Positions 45,191-56,010 of a stretch of 64,000 nucleotides of DNA are shown in pieces. Numbering within the stretch: position 1 is the stretch's first letter; each line of letters opens with the position of its first letter. The notes beneath the pieces were generated by a model. It worked only from the letters and a program-made list of their open reading frames with translations. It made no database searches and was not told where the DNA came from. Origin of the DNA: Gigaspora margarita. Its lineage: Eukaryota; Glomeromycota; Glomeromycetes; Diversisporales; Gigasporaceae. A program made the translations under genes and the position numbers. The DNA lies in assembly GCA_009809945.1 (NCBI GenBank), contig WTPW01000025.1:653149-717148 (forward strand), read 5' to 3'.

Positions 45191-45692
45191 TATTTAAATT
45201 GTAAAATAAACTTTTTGGTAAAGTTATTAATTACCAATCTGGAGAATATAAGCACTATAGCTATATTATTACTATATTTTGAAATTGAAAATAAACAAAT
45301 AAGTAAACAATATATTATCAAATCTGATAATGACCCTTATAAAAGTTTTTTTTTATACTAAATAAATATTATTTTGGCTTTAAGTAAAGTTGTAGAGCAG
45401 GTTCTTATCTTCTACTAGTAAAAATTATTAAAATCAGACTAGTTGATAAGAAGATATAAGTAAAAATATCCTCAAATATTTTAAATTATATAAAAATTTT
45501 ATATATATTAGGGTAGCTGCATGATGCAGTCGCGCTAAAACCAGGAACGTTATACAAATATATTTAAAAAGAAATACAGCCAGACCTCTCTATAGTTATG
45601 CCCCATATAGTCACACCTCTATATAAGCACCCAATATTGTGCTACAGACTTAAATATAGTAAAAAAACCTCTTTATAGTCACAAATCACCTA

Positions 45693-46717
45693 CATCAGAA
45701 AAATAAATAAGGTGCAGATTTGCACAAATCTGCAACCCTGGAAAATTTTACAAATTTTGCAATAACTTGTGATCCAGATGTCCAAATTTAACGATTTTGG
45801 TACCATTCGATTTGTCTCGATGAGCCGGATCGAATAGTACCAAAATTGTTGAATTTCAATTACTAGAACACAAGAAAATCCCATCTGAGTAAATTTTATA
45901 AACATCGAACGTTCTTGCCAACCAGTGGTCCAAATTTAATGATTTTGGTACTATTCGATTCCTCTCGATGAGATGGCTTAAATGGTACCAAAAGTTTCAA
46001 AATTGGATTACTGGTTAACAAGTTATTCACAAAAACTATTTGTAGCGCAGTTCTGTGCAGAAATTTAAAAAAGAAATTTAAATTTCTGTGCAGAACTGTC
46101 TACAAATCGTTTTTTGCAAATAACTTGTTAACCATTGATCCAATTTTGATGTTTTTTGGACCATTTGAACTGTCTCATCGAGAGGAATCGAATGGTACCA
46201 AAATCATTAAATTTGGACCACTGGTTGGCAAGATCGTTCGATGTTTATAAAATTTACTTAACTGGGCTTTTCTTGTGTTCTAGTGATTGAAATTCAACGA
46301 TTTTGGTACCATTCGATTCAGCTCATCGAGACGAATTGAATGATTTTTACAGGGCTGTCCCCAAATTTCCAGGTCATATGTGTTGGATCTAGGTCAGCAT
46401 TTAGCTCTACTTGTTAGCAGGTTCTATAGCAAAATTATCAGCTAGGCATTTTTTACTTAATGAATGGATATGATTTATTAGTAAAATTTTTTATGATCTT
46501 GAGGCAAAATTGATCAATTCCGATCTAGCTGACCATGATTCTGATGCACTCTGATGTATTCCGACCCAGAATTTTAGGGACTTCCCTGTATGAGTTGAAT
46601 CGAATAGTGCCAAAATCGTTAAGTTTGGACCGCTGGATCACAAGTATTGCAAAATTTGCTAAAATTTTCTAGGGTCGCAGATTTGTGCAGATCTACGCCT
46701 TATTTATTTTTCTGATA
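45693..46717. mobile_element. Palindromic TA-flanked element made of repeated hairpins
   Basis: Outer arms CATCAGAAAAATAAATAAGG and the inverse at the right end, TA on both sides (45691-45692 and 46718-46719). Arms continue inverted through GCAGATTTG, AAAATTTTAC and AACTTGTGATCCAG. Inside, the unit GATTTTGGTACCATTCGATT, (T/G)CTC(G/A)(A/T)(T/C)GAG and its inverse recurs five or six times. Interrupted by the 239-bp MITE at 46,350. Confidence 0.78.
46350..46588. mobile_element. TA-flanked MITE, 239 bp, innermost of the nest
   Basis: Left end CAGGGCTGTCCCCAAATTTC, right end inverse CAGGGAAGTCCCTAAAATTC, TA on both sides (46348-46349 and 46589-46590). It splits a hairpin unit of the surrounding palindrome (GAATTGAATGATTTT to the left, GAGTTGAATCGAATAG to the right). 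Confidence 0.85.
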
Positions 46718-47904
46718 TATAATCACTATCACAAAAAAATTTTGATTTTTTTATCAATTTTATTAATAAAACCCCTCTTTATAGTCACCAATTTTGACCA
46801 AATATGGATTAAAAAATCTGATTGGTCGATATTCATATTTATGCTTATTTAAAATATTCTATTAAAAATTTTTAAAAGTCTGAAAGCAAATAACTTTTGA
46901 TGCAGCAGTCCGATTTAAATGAAACAACCATCAAAATGTTCGTCTCGATGAGATGATTCTAATGAGCCCAAAATCGTTAAAATCCAATCACAGGCTCCTG
47001 TGATTGTTAAGAATTTGTGTCACTTCACATGTTTAAAATTGATTAAATTTAAATATCTAGGCAAAAATTCTTTAATGAACTTAGCATTTTGCAACTAGTT
47101 TAACAATTTTATACTTTTTAGAAAACACTATGGTGGTCATTTTATCCAAATTGGGCCACTTGATCAAAAGTTATTCACTATCAAATATTTTAAATTTTTA
47201 ATAGTATTTCAAATATGCACAAATATATTACTAATTGACCTTTGGCCATGTGACCATGACAAAGTATTTTAGTTATAGTCACACCTCTATACAATCACCA
47301 AAATAGGGGCACAACCAACTTGTGATTATAGAGAGATCTGACTGTAGAACTTGTCTACATTATTATATTTTATAATTAAGATTATAATATATTGTTGCCT
47401 AATTTCATATCTTTTTATTTATTTAGTAATTCTTTCATTATTTCATTTCAGCTACTTTATTGTTAATGATAATTGTACTTAATATCACTTATATCATATA
47501 TAATATTGTTATCTTTTTATATATAGCTTTTATTTATTTTAGACCATGTTGTTGACAAGAGGAAGATTTGGATTATACAAAATAATTATAACATGTAGTG
47601 ACAGGTATGAAACTAGGTAAAAAAAAAATTAAAAGAAAATAAAAATGCAATCAGGCTATCTAGCATATTAGTTACAGCTTTTAAATGCTATAAATTAACA
47701 TATAATCTGACTACAAAAACAGAATAAAATTTATTAATTAAGTCTGCTTACTGTTACATAAATAATAATAATTAATCATAAAACAAATAATTACATATCT
47801 TTTGAATAGATACGTGAATCTATATTCATATTATTATTCTTACTCAGATTTTTTCATCAAATATTATGAACTTTATTAAATATTTATATACTGTGTTTAT
47901 AGCA

Positions 47905-48130
47905 ATTTTATGTTCACATGGTTATACTTGTGTGATGAAGCATAAATGAAGATCAAAAACACTATAGTGCACCACATTTGGTGCATTTGACTTAAATAAA
48001 TAAAGTAGCAAGTTCAAGCCCATTTTATGGTGTAGTGCATTCATCTCACTACACATTACAATAAGTGAGATGCTAGATGCAAAAAGAACAAGTAAACAAA
48101 ATAGCAAAGTAAGCAAGCACTGAGATTTAC
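47905..48130. repeat. Dispersed repeat, partner of 51,290-51,590
   Basis: CCCATTTTATGGTGTAGTGCATTC and AAAAGAACAAGTAAACAAAATAGCAAAGTAAG match GCCCATACTATGGTGTAGTGCATTC-like and AGAGAACAAGTAAACAAGTGAAGTAAAA-like segments at 51.4-51.6 kb in the same order and orientation. The 51,279-51,566 frame (95 codons) is not conserved here, so neither is treated as a gene. Confidence 0.6.
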
Positions 48131-48208
48131 TATTTACTCTTTATAATTGATGCACTAACCCTATGAAAAAAGTTTATCTAAAAAATATAAAGTGTATAAA
48201 AAATATAT

Positions 48209-48398
48209 ACCATATGTCTCCAAAAATAAGCACCCTTTTTTACTAAGGGAGTACTTATTTTCAGGTATAATCTCAACTAATAATTTGAATAATTTGATAT
48301 TTGTTGCTTATTTCTATAATATAAGGGGTGCTTATTTTTTGGGTATATATGAATTGTAAGGGTCTTATTTTTGGGTGCTTATTTTTGGAGGAATATAG
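48209..48398. mobile_element. TA-flanked MITE, 190 bp, AAAAATAAGCACCC ends
   Basis: The left end CATATGTCTCCAAAAATAAG and inverse right end CTATATTCCTCCAAAAATAA both lead into GCACCC. TA on both sides (48207-48208 and 48399-48400). Same family as 58,509-58,703 and related at the ends to 11,304-11,854. Confidence 0.82.
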
Positions 48399-48815
48399 TA
48401 GTAAGTTGCAGTTTTTGTATATTTTCTCAATATTTTTGCATTTACTATATACAGCTAAAAAAAATGAAAGTTGCAATATTTTGTGGTATTTTCTATATGT
48501 TTATACCAGGAACGGAGTTTCACAGAAGTAAAATGAAGTGTAGGGTTTACAGGCATCTTCGATAATATTTGTCTGCAAAATCTCATATTTGGATGGTCAG
48601 CGTAATCATAAATCTTTCCTTTTCTGTTTTAACGGGCATTTTCAGATTGCCTTGTGACTTGCATTTTCACAGGTTTATTTCCATAGTGAAATGCTAAAGG
48701 TGTATATTACATAGTTGTATACAATAAAGCTAATATAGATTTAGCTACTTTATTTCTAAATATGAAAAAACATATGGGAATAGGTCCGCTATCCAAATAA
48801 GCTCTAGCATTACAT

Positions 48816-49245
48816 ACTCGAAACTCCACTGCAGCCACGAAGCCTAACTATTCACTAATAAAGTCCTTGCACCACTGCAGCCGCGAGCCCAAATATTTAC
48901 TAATAAGGTCCTTGCACTGCCACTGTAGCCACAGATCCTAACTTAACACTAATAAGGTCCTTGTACTGCGACTACAGCTGCGAAGCCTAAATATTTACTA
49001 ATAAGGTCCTTGCACTGCCACTACATCCGCAGAGGCTAAATATTTACTAATAAGGTCCTTGCAGCCATGGAGCCTAAATATTCACTAACAAGGTCCTTGC
49101 ACTATAACAGAGCCTAACTGTTCTCTAATAAAGTCATTGCACTGCCACTGCCGCGAAACCTAACTATTTACTAATAAGGTCCTTGCACTGCCACTGCAGC
49201 TGCAGAGCCTAACTGGTCACTAATAAGGGTCGCTGCTACTAATGG
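48816..49245. repeat. GC-richer minisatellite, about nine ~50-bp units
   Basis: Units share CCTAA(A/C)TATT(T/C)ACTAATAAGG, TCCTTGCACTGCCACTGCAG and C(C/T)GC(A/G)GAG, with variable deletions. It lies within the 4.8-kb TIR element. Much less AT-rich than the surroundings. Confidence 0.88.
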
Positions 49246-49806
49246 TCCTTTCACTGCTATTAGCCGTAAAATCCAAAAACAGACTACAAATATCTACTGT
49301 AGTTGTTACTGATACTACTAATACTTGCAGACCACTTAAAATAGAGAGAGTGGGCAGAAGATAGAGCCAGCCTTTACCAAGGCGAGCAATAACAAAACCA
49401 AAGATAACTTCATTCCTTAACATCTGCATGCGCACAGCCACCCATTATACTTTAATATGTCCTATTTACTTATATTCATAGAAACCTAAGTTTGCTAAAA
49501 TCATATGATATTACAACAAACAAAACTGCACCCTCAAACAATAAGCCTCAACCAAGCACTAAACTAACTATAAAAGTCAAAAATTTACATGATCCGCGAT
49601 AAAATTAGCTGATCTTGCAATCATATTAAAACTCTATGATTGGAACAAATGGCTTGACATCTGTTTACTTTTTATAGGTCTGATTAGTCATCACGTTTTC
49701 GTTAGATTAATTTATCGAAAGTTCATTTCACTGATAAAAAATTCTAGCATTATCGTTAGGGTCGAGCTTAGAGTTAGGGTTAAGGTTAGTGCAATTTTTT
49801 AAAAAA

Positions 49807-50008
49807 CTTGTTGACGAACTACAGCTGTCTTTTCCTGAAGTTTTTTTAGTTTCATCCTAAAAGCCACCTAACACTTCATTGTCTTTGGAAATTCATTCTG
49901 AAAATAGCGATCTAATTTCTGAAGAACTAGATGATTCATAAGATGAAACTGAAAGGATTTCAGAAAATGAGTTTGTCCCAGAATTTATGAGAACAGAAAT
50001 CATCGGTA
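49807..50008 (+). pseudogene. Decayed coding fragment, acidic protein, unknown family
   Basis: One plus-strand frame reads LVDELQLSFPEVFLVSS, stop, KPPNTSLSLEIHSENSDLI, SEELDDS, stop, DETERISENEFVPEFMRTEI. Both stops are TAA where Gln would fit. The sustained Asp/Glu/Ser-rich reading over about 66 codons looks like former protein, perhaps the N-terminal region of the transposase once carried by the surrounding TIR element. No family recognised. Confidence 0.4.
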
Positions 50009-50389
50009 AATTAATCTTATCAGTAAATTACTTGCTAGTGAGATTATTTAATTATTATAGCGTATCCGTAATTTAATTAATTATAGCAGCATAATTCAAT
50101 AATTACAATAATTTATAGCATCGAACTTGCATACAGTACCATGGCACTTATTCATGAACTCGTTTCTGTTTTTTTTGGAGATACTATATGTATTGGACAA
50201 TAGTGTATATGCTTGTAAATTCAATTAAATCTTACTATAACCTATTTTCCGTTCCTGGTTTTGGCACAACTACGTTGCGCAGCTACCTTATGTATATTTA
50301 GAATTGTCTATATGTTTACTATATATTTACTATATTTTCTACATAGTTTGTTTTATAGGGCAATTGCAATATGCATATCTATAATTCTA

Positions 50390-50480
50390 TTACACACGAT
50401 TTGTAATGTGCCATTTATATGATATCTAAAAAATTTTAGCGTACAATATATACAGTACGTACTGTATGTATAGTTATTTT
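50390..50480. repeat. Dispersed repeat, partner of 63,415-63,520
   Basis: AATGTGCCATTTATATGATA, TTTTAGCGTACAATATATAC and AGTACGTACTGTA match GATGTGCCATTTATATGTTA, TTTTAGCGTACAGTACGTAC in the same orientation at 63.4 kb. Confidence 0.65.
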
Positions 50481-51109
50481 TTCACATCTGATTGGCAGGC
50501 AAAAGGGATTAACAAAAATTTTAGCATACAGTACCATATATTACTATATAAGATACTCAGGTATGATTTAATTTCATGTAGTAAAAAATTTGATTTGTAC
50601 CCTAGGTATTTTGTATAGTAGGAGGTATATTATATGAGAGTATCTTTTAAGGAGCATATATTAGGCCCAGTATCTGAAATTCAATTTTTAAATTAGTTGC
50701 AGGTGACAACCAAATAAAAAAATATTTGCAGATTATAAAAATTTATAAAAATTTAGTTGCACACATAAGCATAAATAGAAATTTATTAGTAAATTTTGCA
50801 AATTTATGTAAAAAATTTGCATATGCATTTCAGATTTTGGTTGTGAAATTTTAAAATTTGTTGCAGACACTTATTAGACCATAAGTAAAAAAAAACTATT
50901 ATTAGTAATCAGCCTTTGGGTCTCTTACAAAACACCACAACTAATAGTCTTAAAATGTACCTGGTACAAATCAATAATCAAAGGGAGTATCTTCTATAAT
51001 AAAATATAGTATGTATAGTATGCATTATATAGTACGTATAGTACTGTATTAAGCACATTACTATACACAATCACATACATAGCTATTTCATAATAAACCT
51101 CTATTTCAT

Positions 51110-51790
51110 ATAAGCTATAAATCTGGTTATTTTCGCAATAATAGCCTAGCATGACTTTGTCAATGCATAGAGCTATTATTCTCATTCAGATGTTTGATTA
51201 AACATTATTATGGAGATATATATAGGAAAGGTGCTTCACTTTATTACTTATCTTTTATTATAATATACTTGTGCTTTTTTGTCAATTTTACTATGTTTAT
51301 ATGATCTATTAGCTTGTCACTATATGTTCACTATGTGCTTATGTAATAAAGTACAAAATGAGGATTGGAAGTATGGGCCCATACTATGGTGTAGTGCATT
51401 CTACTTCTTTTACATTCTACATTACTTTTTTTTCAACACTGCAGTGGCGTACTCAATTTATATGCATGCAGAATGCAAATTCTTTGAAGAAAGGGGTGGT
51501 GGACCAATCATAAAGAAGCCAAATTATAATTGGGCAATGAAGAGAACAAGTAAACAAGTGAAGTAAAAAAGCACTAAACTTCCTGATTACCCCACATGTT
51601 TTCATTACCTGTGCCTACCTGCATGTTTATGAATCACATGCATTTCTATAATCTTATAAAATCGTATATATATCCATTGTCTTTCAATACAAGCCTTAAT
51701 TCATATAAGCCTCAAAAGGGTGATTCTCGCTATATAACCTTAGCATGACTTTATCAACACATATAGCTATTTACTAACAACTACTTAATA
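51110..51790. repeat. Duplicated segment pair flanking a chance ORF
   Basis: TTTCATATAAGCTATAAA...AATAGCCTAGCATGACTTTG at 51,105-51,175 recurs as ATTCATATAAGCCTCAAA...TAACCTTAGCATGACTTTAT at 51,698-51,768. Between them the 51,279-51,566 frame gives a 95-residue peptide with Phe/Tyr-rich hydrophobic segments. I do not credit it as a gene, because its partner repeat at 47.9-48.1 kb lacks it. Confidence 0.5.
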
Positions 51791-52200
51791 GACAATTTAG
51801 TTATAAGCAATTAATTTATAGTTAATTCACAAACAAATTCATTTTGTAGATATGTTTCTACAATTTTTTTTATAAATTGTACCAATTATAAATTTAAATA
51901 CCTAACTAACAACAAGAATTAATTTGTTTGTGAAATCAGATGTCAGTGAAATAACTATCTATTTGATAAGCAAACTTATCAGTAAATTAATTAGTTATTT
52001 GCATTATTGCAGTTTGCGAAATTATACAAAATTTACAATTTAAATCTTAAGGCATAATACGATACTAGCATTACCCAGTGTAATACTTTTTGTCCATATC
52101 AAAAATTTATTGTATTTAAATAAGATTATTATTTTAATATTTCATTGTTTATTATATTTATTTAATAGGCTTATATAACTTTAAACTCATAATAATAATA

Positions 52201-52229
52201 TTTTTTTTTTTAATGTTAAAGGTGAGACC
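52201..52229 (-). mobile_element. 29-bp LINE 3'-end stub
   Basis: On the minus strand, GGGTCTCACCTTTAACATT followed by a poly(A) run, identical in layout to the 3' terminus of copy C. It is flanked by ATAATAATAAT-type direct repeats, so it looks like an extreme 5' truncation: only the last ~19 nt plus tail were copied. Confidence 0.72.
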
Positions 52230-52454
52230 CTTATAATAATAATTATTATACAAGTTAAAGAATTATACTCAAGATCTGACTATGCAAGTTGTAAAAACTA
52301 TTTCAGCTCAGCTGATAGAATTTCAGCACTGATTTTAATATGAGATTGTTACATCAAAATTTAATGCCAAAATGTATTTGTCAAAACTGAAAGTATCTGT
52401 AACATGTATAAGTCTAACACAATTTCAAAGTTTACTTTAAATTTCATATTCCTA

Positions 52455-52491
52455 CACTCCTGGTTTGCACAACTGAGTTGTGCAACTACTT
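52455..52491. repeat. Solo terminal repeat of the 45.5-50.3-kb element family
   Basis: CTCCTGGTTTGCACAACTGAGTTGTGCAACTAC followed by TTA matches the right end of the 4.8-kb element (TTCCTGGTTTTGGCACAACT... and GCAGCTACCTTA) in the same orientation. No partner was found. Confidence 0.6.
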
Positions 52492-52585
52492 ATTTAGCAA
52501 TCATATATGTACTTACATACAAACATGATTACTACACAAGTGACTATATAACACAAATAACGAGATAATTCATAACACTAATAAG

Positions 52586-54125
52586 TAGGGTTCCGAAGTT
52601 TGATCCAGGTTTGATTTGAGTTTGGTCAAACTCCAACTCAAACCAAACTCAAACTATAAATTTTATGAAGTTTGAAATCAAACCAAACTCAAATAAAAAA
52701 AAATCAAACTCAAACCAAACCCAAATTTCATACAAAATTTGATTTGAGTTTGATTTGAAGTTTGCAAACTAGTTTGAGTTTGAATAATATAAATATATTT
52801 TTAAATTTTAAACAAGTTTCTTAATTCTTACTTTGTATTTAAGTAAACTTGTTTAAAATATCCATATGTATCTGAAAATAAGCTACCTTTTTTGAATGAT
52901 TTTGGATACTAAAAATCTGGGATATAATCAATTTTTGGTCAGTCGCCAATAGCTGTTATATAGTAAAGTCTAAATTTTACTATATAAATCGATTATTAGC
53001 GCTTAAGTAGACTTGTTTGGGAGACACAACTACACATATGCTGAAAGTTTCATCCAAATAGAAGTACTTTTTATTATTTGACTTTTAATTTTAATGTTTA
53101 TCGAATATATTTTGTTAATAAAATTTTAATCACTTCGTTGAACGTAAAAATTAAAACCAATTAATAAAAAGNTCAAACCAAACTCAAACTATAAATTTTA
53201 TGAAGTTTGAAATCAAACCAAACTCAAATAAAAAAAAATCAAACTCAAACCAAACCCAAATTTCATACAAAATTTGATTTGAGTTTGATTTGAAGTTTGC
53301 AAACTAGTTTGAGTTTGAATAATATAAATATATTTTTAAATTTTAAACAAGTTTCTTAATTCTTACTTTGTATTTAAGTAAACTTGTTTAAAATATCCAT
53401 ATGTATCTGAAAATAAGCTACCTTTTTTGAATGATTTTGGATACTAAAAATCTGGGATATAATCAATTTTTGGTCAGTCGCCAATAGCTGTTATATAGTA
53501 AAGTCTAAATTTTACTATATAATCGATTATTAGCGCTTAAGTAGACTTGTTTGGGAGACACAACTACACATATGCTGAAAGTTTCATCCAAATAGGAGTA
53601 CTTTTTATTATTTGACTTTTAATTTTAATGTTTATCGAATATATTTTGTTAATAAAATTTTAATCACTTCGTTGAACGTAAAAATTAAAAACCAATTAAT
53701 AAAAAGTTCTCTAATTTTCTTGTAAATTTCAGAGAATACGTAATTTGCTCTCCTAAATAAGTTTACTTAAGCAACTTTAATCGATTTACTTAGTAAAATT
53801 TGGACTTTACTATATAGAAACTTTTATCGATCGTGGTTAATTTATTTTCAGGTCAAAGATGTTTTTGCATTTCTTGACCAAAAGAGAGGGGGTCGTTTAT
53901 TTTTGGAGGTAGCTTATTTTTGGCAATATACAGTATTCACACTCAAACTAGTTTGCAAACTTCAAACTCAAACCCAAATCAAACTCAAATTTAACTAAAA
54001 AGTTTGCTTCAAATCAAACTCAAATATTTTTTTTAATGATAGTTTGAGTTTGGGTTTGATTTGAAATCAAATCAAACTCAAACTTGGCCTAAAGTTTGAT
54101 TTGATCCGGGTTTGTAGGAACCCTA
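52586..54125. mobile_element. Complete hAT-like element with TTTGAGTTTG arrays
   Basis: TIRs TAGGGTTCC and GGAACCCTA, perfect 8-bp duplication CTAATAAG (52578-52585 and 54126-54133; a 9-bp reading is possible). TAGGG ends resemble those of Ac/Ds. Both ends are filled with TTTGATTTGAGTTTG and complements. Inside are palindromic TA-type MITE sequences. A segment of about 535 bp is repeated directly, starting at 52,638 and 53,173, with a single N at 53,172 exactly on the junction, which suggests an assembly join. No transposase. Near-identical to 10,479-11,887. Confidence 0.9.
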
Positions 54126-54299
54126 CTAATAAGATAATCACAAGTATGATATGAGGTATGATAATGATTGGTAATTTATATCATCAAAAAAACCACATGC
54201 AGTAAATATATATTCATTGGATGCACAACAGCCAAATAAGGCTAAACCAAATTTATTGTAAATGCTTTATTGATTTTAGCAGTATAAACATCAGTTCTA

Positions 54300-54800
54300 T
54301 CGATGTATAATTAAAATTAGCGATGTGAAGCATCAGCTAATAGTTTTCCATCTGCATAAAGCAGGCCGGCTATTAATCAGGATTTTTTTTAGTAGGAGAA
54401 CTTGCGATGTTTAGCATTAGCCTTTAGTTTTCCTAGCATTGATGCAAATATTTTGCTGATTATTTGTTGCAATCCAGTTTTCTACCCAGTTGGTGTTCCT
54501 GCAGCTACACGTGAGATGTTTAGCACCAGCTGGTAGTTTTCCAACTGCATAAAGCAGGCTGGCCATATTTACAAAGGATTTGCATTTATTGTGAAAATGG
54601 CAGTATTTACTAGGTTGGTGGAATCAGGTGCGAAGCCTGGAATGTGTTCTCTAAATACAAGTAAGGCTTTTGCTTTCAATCCCACCTCTTTATATTTTAT
54701 ATTACTACAGTGTGATTCTTAGTTAGCATTGATTTTGCTGATCATTGTTGTAATCCAGTTTTTCACCCAGTTGGTATTCCTGCAGCCACACGTGAAGGCG
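54300..54800. repeat. Complex local repeats, GC-richer
   Basis: CATCAGCTAATAGTTTTCCA and CTGCATAAAGCAGGCCGGC at 54,330 recur at 54,515. TTGCAATCCAGTTTTCTACCC, then CAGTTGGTGTTCCTGCAGCTACACGTGA at 54,470, recurs at 54,750. No ORF recognised. Confidence 0.65.
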
Positions 54801-55174
54801 CAAGCAACTCAAATTCACAAAATTGGAAATATTATGTTAAAACTTCTGATTGGTAAATAGCATGATGGACGTTTGTGCTTTAATATAATAAATAGATTAT
54901 ATTTCAGAATAGCACAAATATCAAATCCGGTATGCTCATACACGAATAAACAGTATACAGTATTACACCACACAGTACATAAACATGTGAAATCATAGAT
55001 TTTTAATGTCTAATCAAATGCAAGATTTTGTGAACTATCATTCTATATGGCAGGTAACTATACACTCCATCAATTTGCATGACTACATTCCTGGTACAGG
55101 CCAGATTCAGATTTTGCATTACATTGTTTATATATTTGTTTTGCACCAATTTTAAATATAGAAATAATGCTAAA

Positions 55175-56010
55175 TTTATTTGGATTAGTAATTAAAGCCT
55201 TGAACATTATGTGTGCTAATAGTAATATCAAGAGAAGTTAATAGGTTGTTATAATTTGAAGAATAATTTGATTTGAGTAGAACATTATCAAAAAACTTAA
55301 ATCTTAACTTCAGATATCTCTCATATAGGTTATAACTAGATTCTGGCCAATTTTGATCTAATTTGCTAAAAATAACAAAACTATATTTTCTTAAATAACT
55401 TTTGATCTAGTGATCAGAATTAAATGAACTTTTGTTAAATGTGCCTTACTGAAAGTTTCATTTTAAAATTTCATTCAAATTGGACTACTTAATGCCAAGA
55501 TAATTGCCAAAAACTGTTTTTTACTTTTCAAATTTTGAGGGTTTTTGCTTAAACATATAAGGTATGACCTCTGTGCTAGATGTTCAGGGTCCTTTTAAAT
55601 CTTCAAAAGGTACAAATATAAGTGATTAAATTAAGATATTCATATAGTAAATATTTATATACTTCTTTAAAAACATAATTATTTCTACTTTTTTAATAGA
55701 GATTCTAATATTCTGTTATATATAAAACATTGAATATTCTTCATGTAAATATATTAAAAAGGAGTAAACAATTTGTAGTAAGAATAAAGTTTGTAATTTA
55801 TAGTAGCACAAAATTTGTTGTAGCATATTGATAAAACATAAATCTCATATAGATTAGAATAGAAGCTGATATTAGTTCTTTGTATTGCATTAGTATGTAT
55901 AATTAATGTATTGTATTGTTGTTAGATTTATCTAATAACAGTTTATATTTTATATATCTCTTGTTTTATAGAATAAATAGAGTTATATTGTTGTATAAAT
56001 AATAATAGAT
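55175..56010 (-). pseudogene. LINE ORF2 N-terminal fragment, decayed (copy E)
   Basis: 55,190-55,290 matches copy C near 33,470-33,610 (AAAGCCT(C/T)(T/G)(A/G)ACATT(A/G)TGTGTG). 55,590-56,010 matches 33,630-34,050, including ATTCTAATGTTCTGTT-type, AAAACATTGGATATTCITC-like and CTTGTAAATAAGTTAAAAAGGAG-like words. The piece encodes the region before and at the start of the endonuclease. About 290 bp at 55,303-55,592 are foreign and flanked by TTAAATCTT on both sides, so it was itself interrupted. No intact frame. Confidence 0.78.

Larger units (their letters stand above)
45577..47344. mobile_element. Pogo-like element, 1.77 kb with insertions
   Basis: Left end CAGCCAGACCTCTCTATAGT, right end inverse CAGTCAGATCTCTCTATAAT, TA on both sides (45575-45576 and 47345-47346). 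The phrase ACCTCT(A/T)TA(T/A)A(G/A)TCAC is repeated just inside both ends and again near 45,668 and 46,770. CAGT...ACCTCTCTATA ends are typical of pogo-type elements. It hosts the palindrome at 45,693-46,717. No transposase remains. Confidence 0.85.
45511..50288. mobile_element. 4.8-kb TA-flanked TIR element, outer shell of a four-level nest
   Basis: The left end GGGTAGCTGCATGATGCAGT...CTAAAACCAGGAACG and the inverse of the right end (AGGTAGCTGCGCAACGTAGT...CCAAAACCAGGAACG) match over about 40 bp. TA lies on both sides (45509-45510 and 50289-50290). Between them are a pogo-like element, a TA-type MITE, a GC-richer minisatellite and a decayed coding piece. A solo copy of one end lies at 52,455-52,491. 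Joining two ends 4.8 kb apart into one element is inference from orientation and TA flanks. Confidence 0.6.

Noticed and set aside
51279..51566. 95-codon plus-strand ORF as a small membrane protein gene
   Set aside because: The related repeat at 47.9-48.1 kb does not keep the frame, there is no domain, and it lies among duplicated non-coding blocks.
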